Positions 5,563-13,102 of a DNA stretch of 18,018 nucleotides are shown in pieces. Both the position numbers and the translations under genes were made by a program. The notes beneath the pieces are model-generated. The model was not told the DNA's origin. It saw only the letters and a list, made by a program, of their open reading frames with translations, and made no database searches. Numbering within the stretch: the stretch's first letter is position 1; every line of letters begins with the position of its first letter. The DNA lies in contig JAYPCO010000021.1 in assembly GCA_038124765.1 (NCBI GenBank), forward strand, positions 1 through 18,018, in the 5' to 3' direction. The stretch is from HIMB59 sp038124765. Its GTDB lineage: Bacteria > Pseudomonadota > Alphaproteobacteria > HIMB59.

Positions 5563-7040
5563 TAAAAATAACCCTCTAATTTTTTCTTCTCCATGGAGTT
5601 ACTGGAGTCAGCGTCAATGGCTCTTCCTTCTCGCTCTGAGGTTTTGGATTGTAAGAGTTCTAATACTATACTCTCTAAGTTATCTGCTTCAGACTCAATC
5701 GCGCCAGTAAGAGGGTAGCAACCCAAGGTTCTAAAACGTATTTTTTTGAGTTCAATTTTTTCATTGCTCTGTAAATTGAGTCGATCATCATCCACTAAAA
5801 TCCACATCCCATCTCTTCTGATAACAGGGCGAACTTTGGCAAAATATAATGGAACAATGGGAATTTGTTCTTGATAGATATATTGCCAAATATCTAGCTC
5901 AGTCCAGTTAGATAGTGGAAAAACCCTAGTACTTTCACCTTTATTGGTTCTAGCATTATAAAGGTTCCATAATTCTGGGCGTTGGTTTTTGGGATCCCAT
6001 TGATGCGTTGCGGTTCTAAAAGAAATTATTCTTTCTTTGGCGCGAGATTTTTCTTCATCTCTTCGCGCACCCCCAAAAGCAGCATCAAATTGATGTTTAT
6101 CTAGTGCCTGCTTTAAGCCTTGTGTTTTCATAATATCCGTATGAACGGAGGAGCCATGATCAAAAGGATTGATATTAGATTTAATTCCCTCAGGGTTGAT
6201 GTGAGTAATTAATTTCATTTGAGATTTTTTAGCCATCCACTCACGAAATAAATACATCTCTCTAAACTTCCATCGAGTATCGACATGCATTAAGGGAAAG
6301 GGAGGAGGGCTGGGGTAAAATGCTTTTTGGGCTAGGTGCAACATCACAGAGCTGTCTTTGCCAATCGAGTACAACATGACAGGGTTTTTAGTTTCGCTGA
6401 CTACCTCTCTGATAATGTGCATACTTTCAGCTTCCAGATCTGCCAAGTAGCTACTTTTGTTTAATTTAAACTTTTTTTCAATTTTAGTTTCATTTTCATC
6501 AATAGTAGTATTTTGAAAAATATAATTTGGAAAATGAAGAGAGAATTTTGCTTTAGATTTTAATTGGGGATTAGTCTTATTTAAGAAAACTTCTATTAAA
6601 TGACTATGAGGTAATACAATAATATTTTTTTTTCTAATTTTAATTAAATGTTGAATCCCCTCGATAAGATCATCGAGTTTAAAAGATTTAACTTTTACCC
6701 AAAGTCGACCATTACGACGATCATTCGCAAAAATAAACTTTTCAGTTGAATGTTCGAAAGTTTGAATAAATAAAATAAGACTTCTTTTTTTTTCAAAATC
6801 TTTAATAAAGTAATCTAAAAGTAAACTATTAAGTTTAGATTTATTGATCTCAATAAAACTTTCCAAGGAAATGTTATTGGGTAGAAAGTTTTCCTTTTCA
6901 ACCCATCGCTCATAGGATCTTTTAGTATTAAAATATTTTTGTTTGGATAAATACTTAAAATGCTGATCGCTATCCCATGCAATAGCTTTTATTGATGGGT
7001 TATTTTTGGAAAATAAAGTATTATTAAGCTTGGTAACCAT
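5562..7040 (-). CDS. cysD: Sulfate adenylyltransferase subunit 2 (CysD) with a long unidentified N-terminal extension
   Basis: Residues from about 198 to 492 are a complete CysD, the ATP pyrophosphatase that transfers AMP to sulfate. Visible motifs are LEAESMHIIREV, the PP-loop YSIGKDSSVMLH (224-235), NPFDHGSSVHTDIMKT, FGGARRDEEKSRAKER (322-337), WDPKNQRPELW, VFPLSNWTELDIWQYI and the C-terminal KLEGYF. CysD proteins are normally about 300 residues. Here about 195 more precede it in the same unbroken frame. The extension is Lys/Asn/Phe-rich, contains no Cys, no membrane segment and no recognisable nucleotide motif, and includes WVKVKSFKLDDLIEGIQHL (114-132). No good internal start lies near residue 198; only a TTG at Leu199 and ATG at Met207 are available. 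Asp-Thr-Gly-Trp is typical after HV, and here Gly is Arg256. Confidence 0.95.
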   Translation of the reverse strand: MVTKLNNTLFSKNNPSIKAIAWDSDQHFKYLSKQKYFNTKRSYERWVEKENFLPNNISLESFIEINKSKLNSLLLDYFIKDFEKKRSLILFIQTFEHSTEKFIFANDRRNGRLWVKVKSFKLDDLIEGIQHLIKIRKKNIIVLPHSHLIEVFLNKTNPQLKSKAKFSLHFPNYIFQNTTIDENETKIEKKFKLNKSSYLADLEAESMHIIREVVSETKNPVMLYSIGKDSSVMLHLAQKAFYPSPPPFPLMHVDTRWKFREMYLFREWMAKKSQMKLITHINPEGIKSNINPFDHGSSVHTDIMKTQGLKQALDKHQFDAAFGGARRDEEKSRAKERIISFRTATHQWDPKNQRPELWNLYNARTNKGESTRVFPLSNWTELDIWQYIYQEQIPIVPLYFAKVRPVIRRDGMWILVDDDRLNLQSNEKIELKKIRFRTLGCYPLTGAIESEADNLESIVLELLQSKTSEREGRAIDADSSNSMEKKKLEGYF

Positions 7041-7041
7041 T

Positions 7042-7069
7042 TTGACGTATTTTTGGAAAAATATACAAA
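7042..7069 (+). promoter_or_regulatory. Possible cysQ promoter
   Basis: TTGACG (7042-7047) is followed after 16 bases by TACAAA (7064-7069), five and four matches to the sigma-70 consensus. It would start cysQ transcription about 35 bases before its ATG. The -10 match is modest in very AT-rich DNA, so this is tentative. Confidence 0.3.
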
Positions 7070-7080
7070 TATTTAAATAT
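7069..7080. repeat. 12-bp palindrome midway between cysD and cysQ starts
   Basis: ATATTTAAATAT is a perfect inverted repeat centred at 7074/7075, close to the midpoint of the 71-bp divergent intergenic region. It could be an operator shared by both sulfur genes, but short A/T palindromes arise by chance in such sequence. Confidence 0.25.
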
Positions 7081-7111
7081 GTACATAAAAAAATTTATAA
7101 ATTATTAAAAA

Positions 7112-7876
7112 ATGAGCAATTTTGACAAACTACGACATTTCGAAAATTTTGATACTATTTATGAGTGTTTAAAGATTTCATCATCTAAAATACTTGAAAT
7201 ATATAAAGATTTAGACCCAACCATTACTTATAAAGAGGATAATAGCCCATTAACCCAAGCCGATTTAGCCGCCAATCAACACATCACCAGTTCTTTGAAT
7301 GCTATTGGCGATCTTCCGATCATTTCTGAGGAGAATAACGTTCGTGAGACTCAACATCCAAAATATTGGCTTGTTGACCCCCTTGATGGAACTAAAGAGT
7401 TCATCAAAAAGAATGGTGAGTTTACGATCAATATTGCCTTGATTGAAAATCAATATCCTAGCCAAGGGTATGTGTATTCACCCATCAGCGGTTTTTTATA
7501 TGTCGGGGGAGCGGGACTAGGTTCTTTTAAGATTAAGAATAATGAAATAAATACTATTAAGGTTCGCAAAGCGGTCGAGCCTATTAAAATTGTAGCTAGC
7601 AGAAGTCATCTCAATGAGGATACTCAAAAATTTATTCAGCAATATCAAAACCATGAGTTACTGCAAGCGGGTAGCTCTATTAAATTATGTATGATCGCAG
7701 AGGGATTGGCGGATATCTATCCTCGACTAGCGCCGACTTCAGAATGGGATACGGCAGCAGCACAAGCAGTGGTTGAGGGCGCCGGAGGAAGTGTTAAAGA
7801 TTTACAAGGTAATCGACTACGATATCAAAAAGATAATATTTTAAATCCTCATTTCATTGTTCGAGGAAATATCTAA
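7112..7876 (+). CDS. cysQ: 3'(2'),5'-bisphosphate nucleotidase CysQ
   Basis: The 254-aa product is an inositol-monophosphatase-fold phosphatase of the CysQ type, which removes the 3'-phosphate of PAP (and PAPS). Metal-site motifs are intact: EDNSPLTQAD (42-51), ISEEN (71-75), the signature WLVDPLDGTKEF at 86-97 with Asp89 and Asp92, and SEWDTAAAQAV at 210-220 with Asp213. A KNGEFTINIALI strand follows the signature. Its start is divergent from cysD by 71 bp, and the pathway link is direct, since CysNC makes PAPS and CysQ disposes of the PAP product. The start lacks a Shine-Dalgarno sequence. It ends one base before the convergent xerC stop. Confidence 0.95.
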   Translation: MSNFDKLRHFENFDTIYECLKISSSKILEIYKDLDPTITYKEDNSPLTQADLAANQHITSSLNAIGDLPIISEENNVRETQHPKYWLVDPLDGTKEFIKKNGEFTINIALIENQYPSQGYVYSPISGFLYVGGAGLGSFKIKNNEINTIKVRKAVEPIKIVASRSHLNEDTQKFIQQYQNHELLQAGSSIKLCMIAEGLADIYPRLAPTSEWDTAAAQAVVEGAGGSVKDLQGNRLRYQKDNILNPHFIVRGNI

Positions 7877-7877
7877 T

Positions 7878-8858
7878 TTATTTGCTGGGATTTTTTTCTC
7901 TATAAGTTTTCTCTAAACTGACATCATCCACTTCCGTGTAAATTTGAGTAGTGGATAATGAACTATGACCCAAAAGCTCCTGAATAATTCTAAGATCCCC
8001 TCCATTTTTAAGTAGATGTGTTGCAAAACTATGGCGAAGAGCATGAGGCGTTGTTGTATTGGGTAGACCTAAATTTATGCGAGCTTGTTTCAGATCTCTT
8101 TGAAAGGCGGAGGCCTTTAAAGGCATTCCACGGTCCCCAACAAAAATAGATTGATCATTGGGAATATCATGTGGCAGTTCTTGAAGATATTGATCGATGG
8201 ATCGAGATACAATTTCTAATACAGGAATCAGCCTCTCCTTATTACCTTTACCTAAGACAGTTAGGCTTTCCTTATCGGTTAAATGATTTTTGGTTATGGA
8301 TAAAGCCTCATTTATTCGAAGACCGCAGCCATAAAGCAAATACAATAAGGCCAAGTTTCTTTTTTGAACCCATGACTTTTTGGAGATTTTTTGGAGTTGG
8401 TCAATGAGTTGATCAATTTGTTCTTCAGAAATGGGCTTAGGAAGGGATTTAGGTATTTTAGGGTTTTTTAATAATTGGATTTCACTATACCCATAGGAAA
8501 AATCACTCACCTTGAGCGATGAATATTTTAAAAAATTCTTTAAAGAGCTAATTGCCCTTCTGCGAGACCGGGCGGATAAGGGTTTTTTGTAAATATTCTT
8601 GTACTGTCTATCTTCTCCCAAATCTGCTACCCACGCTCTAAAGGTATGCAGGTTTAGTTCTTGTAAATTATCAAGAGAGAGAGACTCCTCATGAAATCTT
8701 TTGAAAAAGATGAAAAAATCACAAACATCGTAACAATAGGAGTGATAAGTATTAGCTGAGTAGCCTTTGATGTCCTTTAGATGAATAAGCCAATCATCAT
8801 ACCTGTGGATTATTCCACTATCGATATTTGATTGTTCTAGAAGAACTCTAAAATCCAT
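7878..8858 (-). CDS. xerC: Tyrosine recombinase XerC
   Basis: This 326-aa tyrosine recombinase has an N-terminal core-binding domain (about 15-115) with YSANTYHSYCYDV, and a catalytic domain with all expected residues: Arg181 in YGCGLRINEAL, Lys204 in GKGNKERLIPV, His272 and Arg275 in HALRHSFATHLL, His298 in LGHSSLSTTQIY, and Tyr307 as nucleophile. With XerD it resolves chromosome dimers at dif before division. I call it XerC rather than XerD or a phage integrase because it sits directly beside priA, as is common in alphaproteobacteria, and no prophage or attachment genes are nearby. It is divergent from priA with only 35 bp between start codons. The length is slightly above the usual 300 or so. 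Confidence 0.92.
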   Translation of the reverse strand: MDFRVLLEQSNIDSGIIHRYDDWLIHLKDIKGYSANTYHSYCYDVCDFFIFFKRFHEESLSLDNLQELNLHTFRAWVADLGEDRQYKNIYKKPLSARSRRRAISSLKNFLKYSSLKVSDFSYGYSEIQLLKNPKIPKSLPKPISEEQIDQLIDQLQKISKKSWVQKRNLALLYLLYGCGLRINEALSITKNHLTDKESLTVLGKGNKERLIPVLEIVSRSIDQYLQELPHDIPNDQSIFVGDRGMPLKASAFQRDLKQARINLGLPNTTTPHALRHSFATHLLKNGGDLRIIQELLGHSSLSTTQIYTEVDDVSLEKTYREKNPSK

Positions 8859-8861
8859 TAC

Positions 8862-8872
8862 ATTATATTATA
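8862..8872 (-). promoter_or_regulatory. Overlapping -10 elements for xerC
   Basis: On the minus strand TATAATATAAT contains two overlapping perfect TATAAT hexamers (8872-8867 and 8867-8862). A start 7 bases past the first lies at about 8860, two bases before the xerC ATG at 8858. No good -35 hexamer is visible, and any -35 would fall over the priA start codon. Confidence 0.45.
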
Positions 8873-8875
8873 AAG

Positions 8876-8881
8876 TAGAAT
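8876..8881 (+). promoter_or_regulatory. Possible -10 element for priA
   Basis: TAGAAT matches five of six consensus positions and would place the start near 8888, six bases before the priA ATG at 8894. No convincing -35 is present upstream. Combined with the xerC elements, it would leave both genes with almost no leader. Confidence 0.3.
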
Positions 8882-8893
8882 CATATTTTAAAA

Positions 8894-10966
8894 ATGTCTT
8901 ATTATTATGAAGTTATAGTTTTCAGCCAAATTAATGATTGTCTGACTTATAAATATGATCAAAAACTATCCATCGGTACCATCGTAGAAGTGCCCCTTCG
9001 CAAAAAGAAATCGAGTGGGGTGGTAATTGCAGAAAAAAAACCACATCAGATCTCTTTTGATTTAAAAAAAATTCTATCGATTTTAAATTTCTATCAGCAT
9101 CCTATTAGCAAACAAAATTTAGATTTCCTCAATTATGTTTCTACACATTACTTCATCGATCTTGGCATGGTTTACAAGATGGCGATTTCTAATATTCCTT
9201 CTTTGCAAATAAAAAAATATTTTTCCTATAAAAAAAATATTTTTACTACACAACAATCTTTGATGACTAAAAGTAATTTAAGTAAATCAGAATTTGAAAA
9301 CCTCTTATCAACTAAACAAATACAACTGACCAATAAAAATTTTTTATTTGATAAAATAAAAAAAGAAATTGTATTAAATCAGGAACAGCAAAGAATTTAT
9401 AATCACATTGGAAAATCCCAGGATATTGATTTTCATTCGCATTTAATTGATGGTGTAACGGGCTCGGGTAAAACAGAGTTGTATTTAAAATTAGTTCAAA
9501 ATAATTTAGAGCAGGGCTACCAATCCCTTGTTTTATTACCTGAAATCGCTTTAACGGAAGAGTGGTCTAAAAGATTTAAACAGTATTTTGGCTGTGAACC
9601 ATTTATCTGGCATTCAAAACAAACAAAAGTTCAAAAAAATAGAATAATTCAATCCCTTCTTTCAGGGGAAGCGTGCGTGGTGGTGGGTGCCCGATCCTCG
9701 GTATTACTTCCGTTTAATAATTTAAAGTTAATCATTTGCGATGAAGAGCACGATAGTTCCTATAAACAAGAAGAAGGACCTCGCTACCATGCAAGGGATA
9801 TGGCTATATATAAAGCAAAATGTAGTAAAGCTTGTTGTGTTTTAGTGAGTGCCTCACCATCACTTGAAACTTTATTTAATGTCCAAAAAGAAAAAATTCA
9901 AAATCATCAATTAACTCATCAATTTCATCAAACAGAACTCCCGATCGTAGAAGTGATTGATATGAACGTATCTAAACCCAGTTCTAAAACATGGATAAGT
10001 AAAACTGTCTTTGATCAAACATTGTCTGTTTTAAAAAAAAAAGGACAGGTACTTTTTTTTCTTAATCGACGTGGTTATGCCCCAACTAAAATATGTGTCA
10101 ACTGTCATACGTCCATTCAATGCCAACGATGCGCAGTCAATTTAGTTTATCACAAAAAAATTGATCGTTTAGTCTGTCATCACTGTTCTAATTTGTACGA
10201 TCCACAGCAAGTTTGTAAAATGTGTTCCGCAGAAAAATTTGTTTCTATAGGCATTGGTTTAGAGAGACTCCAAGAAGAAGTGACTCGATTATTCCCTGGG
10301 TATGCCAGTCAAGTTTTTTCCAGCGATACACTGCGTTCCAAAAAAAATAAAAAAGATTTAATGGAAAGTGTTTTTAATCAAAATACATCTTTATTAATTG
10401 GCTCACAAATTATTGGTAAGTCATTTCATTTCCCTAATCTCAAATTGGTGAATATTATTGATGGGGACTCCAGTTTATACAGCCCAGATTTTAGAGCGAT
10501 GGAAAAGACCTATCAGTTACTCCAACAAGTGGCGGGTCGATCGGGAAGAGAAGGGGAAAGAGGAAAAGTTTTAATTCAAACCTATAATCCTCAGCATCCC
10601 ATTTTTAAAAGCATCCAAAATCAAAATCGACTTGAATTTATTTCCACAGAGCTAGAGCGAAGAGAGAAAAGCCAACTACCGCCATTTTTCAAAATTGCTC
10701 AAATACAAATACTCCATCCGAACTTTCCCGCACTCAGAGAAATTTGCCTAGAAGTATTGGAAATTTCTCAAAAATACCAGTTAGGTATTCTCGGACCCAC
10801 GCCCGCCTTGATTCCATATAAAAAAAATCACTATCAAGAGAATTTTTACTTTAAGCAGTCTAGCTATGCCCAAATTCGATCCAATATAAACGTTATTAAT
10901 CAACATTTATCGCCTAAAAATAAGCGTTTTTTAATTATTGATATCGATCCCCTATCTATTGCTTGA
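8894..10966 (+). CDS. priA: Primosomal protein N', replication-restart helicase PriA
   Basis: The 690-aa protein is a full-length PriA, the 3'-to-5' helicase that reloads the replisome at collapsed forks. In order: an N-terminal 3'-DNA-binding domain (to about 105), helicase motif I GVTGSGKT (187-194), LLPEIALT (214-221), the DEEH box (283-286), and SASPSLET in place of the commoner SATPSLE. Eight Cys at 401, 404, 410, 413, 428, 431, 441 and 444 form the two zinc sites. Then come GSQIIGKSFHFPNL and QVAGRSGREGERG (545-557, motif VI). Motifs V and VI carry mild substitutions, for example Lys-Ser-Phe where Lys-Gly-His is usual, but catalytic residues are kept. It lies 64 bp before the ATP synthase genes, an arrangement seen in other alphaproteobacteria. 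Confidence 0.96.
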   Translation: MSYYYEVIVFSQINDCLTYKYDQKLSIGTIVEVPLRKKKSSGVVIAEKKPHQISFDLKKILSILNFYQHPISKQNLDFLNYVSTHYFIDLGMVYKMAISNIPSLQIKKYFSYKKNIFTTQQSLMTKSNLSKSEFENLLSTKQIQLTNKNFLFDKIKKEIVLNQEQQRIYNHIGKSQDIDFHSHLIDGVTGSGKTELYLKLVQNNLEQGYQSLVLLPEIALTEEWSKRFKQYFGCEPFIWHSKQTKVQKNRIIQSLLSGEACVVVGARSSVLLPFNNLKLIICDEEHDSSYKQEEGPRYHARDMAIYKAKCSKACCVLVSASPSLETLFNVQKEKIQNHQLTHQFHQTELPIVEVIDMNVSKPSSKTWISKTVFDQTLSVLKKKGQVLFFLNRRGYAPTKICVNCHTSIQCQRCAVNLVYHKKIDRLVCHHCSNLYDPQQVCKMCSAEKFVSIGIGLERLQEEVTRLFPGYASQVFSSDTLRSKKNKKDLMESVFNQNTSLLIGSQIIGKSFHFPNLKLVNIIDGDSSLYSPDFRAMEKTYQLLQQVAGRSGREGERGKVLIQTYNPQHPIFKSIQNQNRLEFISTELERREKSQLPPFFKIAQIQILHPNFPALREICLEVLEISQKYQLGILGPTPALIPYKKNHYQENFYFKQSSYAQIRSNINVINQHLSPKNKRFLIIDIDPLSIA

Positions 10967-10997
10967 TGCGTCATTTGTTAGTTCTCAATTAACAGCC

Positions 10998-11006
10998 TGT
11001 TATGAT
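10998..11006 (+). promoter_or_regulatory. Extended -10 promoter for the atpHAGDC operon
   Basis: TGTTATGAT is a perfect extended -10 (TG, one base, then TATGAT with five of six consensus matches). No good -35 stands at the right distance, which extended -10 promoters tolerate. Transcription would start near 11013, giving an 18-base leader before the atpH ATG. It lies in the only gap (64 bp) between priA and the operon. Confidence 0.5.
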
Positions 11007-11030
11007 AAAAAACCCTGATTACAAATACTT

Positions 11031-11573
11031 ATGAGCAATAAAATAGCATCTAGAAGATATGCGGTGGCACTTTTTGATACAGTGCAAAATGAGCAATTAG
11101 ACGCCTTACTGGCAGACGCACAGTCTCTATCTTCCCTTATTCAAGAAAGCCATGAATTAGCTTCTGTTTTAAAATCACCGCTGACCAAAAACGAAATTAA
11201 ATCCAATATTCTTTTAAAAATTATTGAAGGGGCACCGTCTGAAAAAACATTAAAAGGCCTAGTTAATACTCTACGTAAAAACAAAAGACTTAATTTGTTT
11301 GAAAACATTCTCACTGAATTCCAAGATGTTCTTTTTGAAAAAAGAGGATATCAAAAAGCAAAAGTAACTACTGCTCATCCTATTAATGATGAAACTAAAA
11401 ATAGCATTAAGGAGTTACTGAACAATCAATATGGTTCTAAGATCAACTTAGAGTTTCAAATAAATCAAGCATTACTTGGGGGAATGACTGTTGTAGTAGG
11501 TTCTAAAATGATAGACCTAAGTGTTCTTAATCAAGTTTCAAAATTTACCAATAACGTGAAAGGAGACATTTAA
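11031..11573 (+). CDS. atpH: F1 ATP synthase subunit delta
   Basis: The 180-aa product is the delta (OSCP) subunit, which joins the top of the F1 head to the peripheral stalk of F0 at the inner membrane. It begins with the typical ASRRYAVALFDTV helix (residues 6-18). It contains SPLTKNEIKSNIL and LKGLVNTLRKNKRLNLF, and ends with the conserved ALLGGMTVVVGSKMIDLSV segment (147-165). Length is normal. It is the first gene of the F1 operon, has no Shine-Dalgarno sequence, and its TAA overlaps the atpA ATG by one base (TAATG). As in other alphaproteobacteria the F0 genes are not adjacent. Confidence 0.96.
   Translation: MSNKIASRRYAVALFDTVQNEQLDALLADAQSLSSLIQESHELASVLKSPLTKNEIKSNILLKIIEGAPSEKTLKGLVNTLRKNKRLNLFENILTEFQDVLFEKRGYQKAKVTTAHPINDETKNSIKELLNNQYGSKINLEFQINQALLGGMTVVVGSKMIDLSVLNQVSKFTNNVKGDI
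11559..11565 (+). promoter_or_regulatory. Strong ribosome binding site of atpA
   Basis: AAAGGAG lies inside the end of atpH, 7 bases before the atpA ATG. It is one of only two strong Shine-Dalgarno sequences I found in the window. Confidence 0.8.
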
Positions 11574-13102
11574 TGTCAATTAAAGCATCGGAGATCTCTT
11601 CTATCATCAGAGATCAGATTAATAACTTTGAGAGCCAAGCCGATATCTCAGAAGTCGGTACGGTTTTAAAAGTCGGTGACGGAGTTGCCCAAGTCTATGG
11701 ACTGGACAATGTTCAAGCTGGTGAGATGGTAGAATTTACAGGTGGCGTTCAAGGAATGGCACTGAACTTAGAAGAAGATAATGTCGGTATCGTTATTTTT
11801 GGTGATGATAGAGGTATTAAAGAAGGCGATACAGTTAAAAGAACTCAAAAGATTGTGGAAGTTCCTGTGGGAAAAGGATTATTAGGACGAGTAGTCGATG
11901 CGCTCGGAAATCCTATTGATGGTAAAGGTCCAATTCAGAGCAGTGAATCTCGAAGAATAGAAGTTAAAGCTCCTGGAATTATTCCTAGAAAAAGCGTTAG
12001 TGAACCAATGCAAACAGGTCTTAAGGCCCTGGATGCACTCGTTCCCGTTGGTAGAGGTCAGCGTGAGTTGATCATTGGTGATAGACAAACTGGTAAAACA
12101 GCTGTTGCGATTGATACGATTATCAATCAAAAAGCAATTAACCAGTCTAATGACGAGTCTAAAAAACTTTATTGTATTTATGTTGCGATTGGTCAAAAGA
12201 GATCCACCGTAGCTCAGGTTGTAAAGACTTTAGAAGAGAATGGCGCAATGGAGTATACCATTGTTGTTGCAGCGACTGCATCAGATCCCGCTCCTCTTCA
12301 GTTCCTTGCTCCTTATGCTGGTTGTTCAATGGGTGAATTCTTCCGTGATAACGGTATGCACGGACTAATCGTTTATGATGATTTATCAAAGCAGGCTGTA
12401 GCGTACAGACAAATGTCCCTACTTCTTAGAAGACCACCTGGACGTGAAGCGTTCCCGGGTGACGTTTTCTATTTACACTCTCGTCTTTTAGAGAGAGCGG
12501 CAAAAATGAATGATGCTAATGGTGGCGGAAGCTTAACAGCTCTGCCTGTGATTGAAACACAAGCGGGAGACGTGTCTGCGTTCATTCCAACAAACGTGAT
12601 TTCAATTACTGATGGTCAGATTTTCTTAGAAACAGAACTTTTCTTCTCGGGTATTCGACCAGCGATTAACGTGGGTTTATCTGTGAGTCGTGTGGGTTCT
12701 GCTGCTCAAACTAAAGCGATGAAAAAAGTGGCGGGTAAGATTAAACTGGAGCTAGCGCAGTATCGTGAGATGGCGGCGTTCTCTCAGTTTGCTTCTGATC
12801 TTGATGCATCTACCAAACAACTTCTTGCTCGTGGTGAACGTTTAACTGAACTTTTAAAACAGGATCAGTACTCACCGATGTCCGTAGCAGATCAGGTACT
12901 TAGCATTTACTCAGGTGTGAGAGGTTTCTTAGATAAAATTGAAGTATCTAAAATTTCTGATTTCCAAGTTAAATTCTTAGAGGGTTTACGTTCGGAGCAT
13001 GCTGACATTTTCAATGAAATCAATACAACAGGTGATTTTAGTGAAGAGTCAGATAAGAAAATTGGTGCTTATTTAGAGAAATTCACAGCTAACTTTAGTT
13101 AA
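11573..13102 (+). CDS. atpA: F1 ATP synthase subunit alpha
   Basis: This 509-aa protein is the alpha subunit, the regulatory nucleotide-binding partner in the alpha3-beta3 catalytic head. It shows the N-terminal delta-contact helix (SEISSIIRDQI), the beta-barrel with GDGVAQVYGL (35-44), the P-loop GDRQTGKT (169-176), YDDLSKQAVAYRQMSLLLRR with the GREAFPGDVFYLHSRLLERA region after it, and the family signature IRPAINVGLSVSRVGSAAQ. Length is typical. It is preceded by a strong AAAGGAG ribosome binding site within atpH, overlaps atpH by one base, and its own TAA overlaps the atpG ATG by one base. Codon use here looks less A/T-extreme than in flanking genes, consistent with high expression. Confidence 0.98.
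   Translation: MSIKASEISSIIRDQINNFESQADISEVGTVLKVGDGVAQVYGLDNVQAGEMVEFTGGVQGMALNLEEDNVGIVIFGDDRGIKEGDTVKRTQKIVEVPVGKGLLGRVVDALGNPIDGKGPIQSSESRRIEVKAPGIIPRKSVSEPMQTGLKALDALVPVGRGQRELIIGDRQTGKTAVAIDTIINQKAINQSNDESKKLYCIYVAIGQKRSTVAQVVKTLEENGAMEYTIVVAATASDPAPLQFLAPYAGCSMGEFFRDNGMHGLIVYDDLSKQAVAYRQMSLLLRRPPGREAFPGDVFYLHSRLLERAAKMNDANGGGSLTALPVIETQAGDVSAFIPTNVISITDGQIFLETELFFSGIRPAINVGLSVSRVGSAAQTKAMKKVAGKIKLELAQYREMAAFSQFASDLDASTKQLLARGERLTELLKQDQYSPMSVADQVLSIYSGVRGFLDKIEVSKISDFQVKFLEGLRSEHADIFNEINTTGDFSEESDKKIGAYLEKFTANFS

Noticed and set aside
7950..8812. DnaA-box-like sequences AGTGGATAA (7950-7958) and TGTGGATTA (8804-8812)
   Set aside because: Each has one mismatch on the reverse strand, lies inside xerC coding sequence, and is isolated, so chance is the simplest explanation.
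7878..8858. Phage or integron integrase at an insertion site
   Set aside because: The tyrosine recombinase is next to priA as in other alphaproteobacteria, and there are no phage genes, attachment repeats or tRNA genes nearby; XerC is the better call.
10971..11005. Hairpin-like TGTTA/TAACA repeat after priA as a terminator
   Set aside because: The stem is only about five A/T-rich pairs without a following T-run, and it overlaps the more convincing extended -10 promoter of the atp operon.
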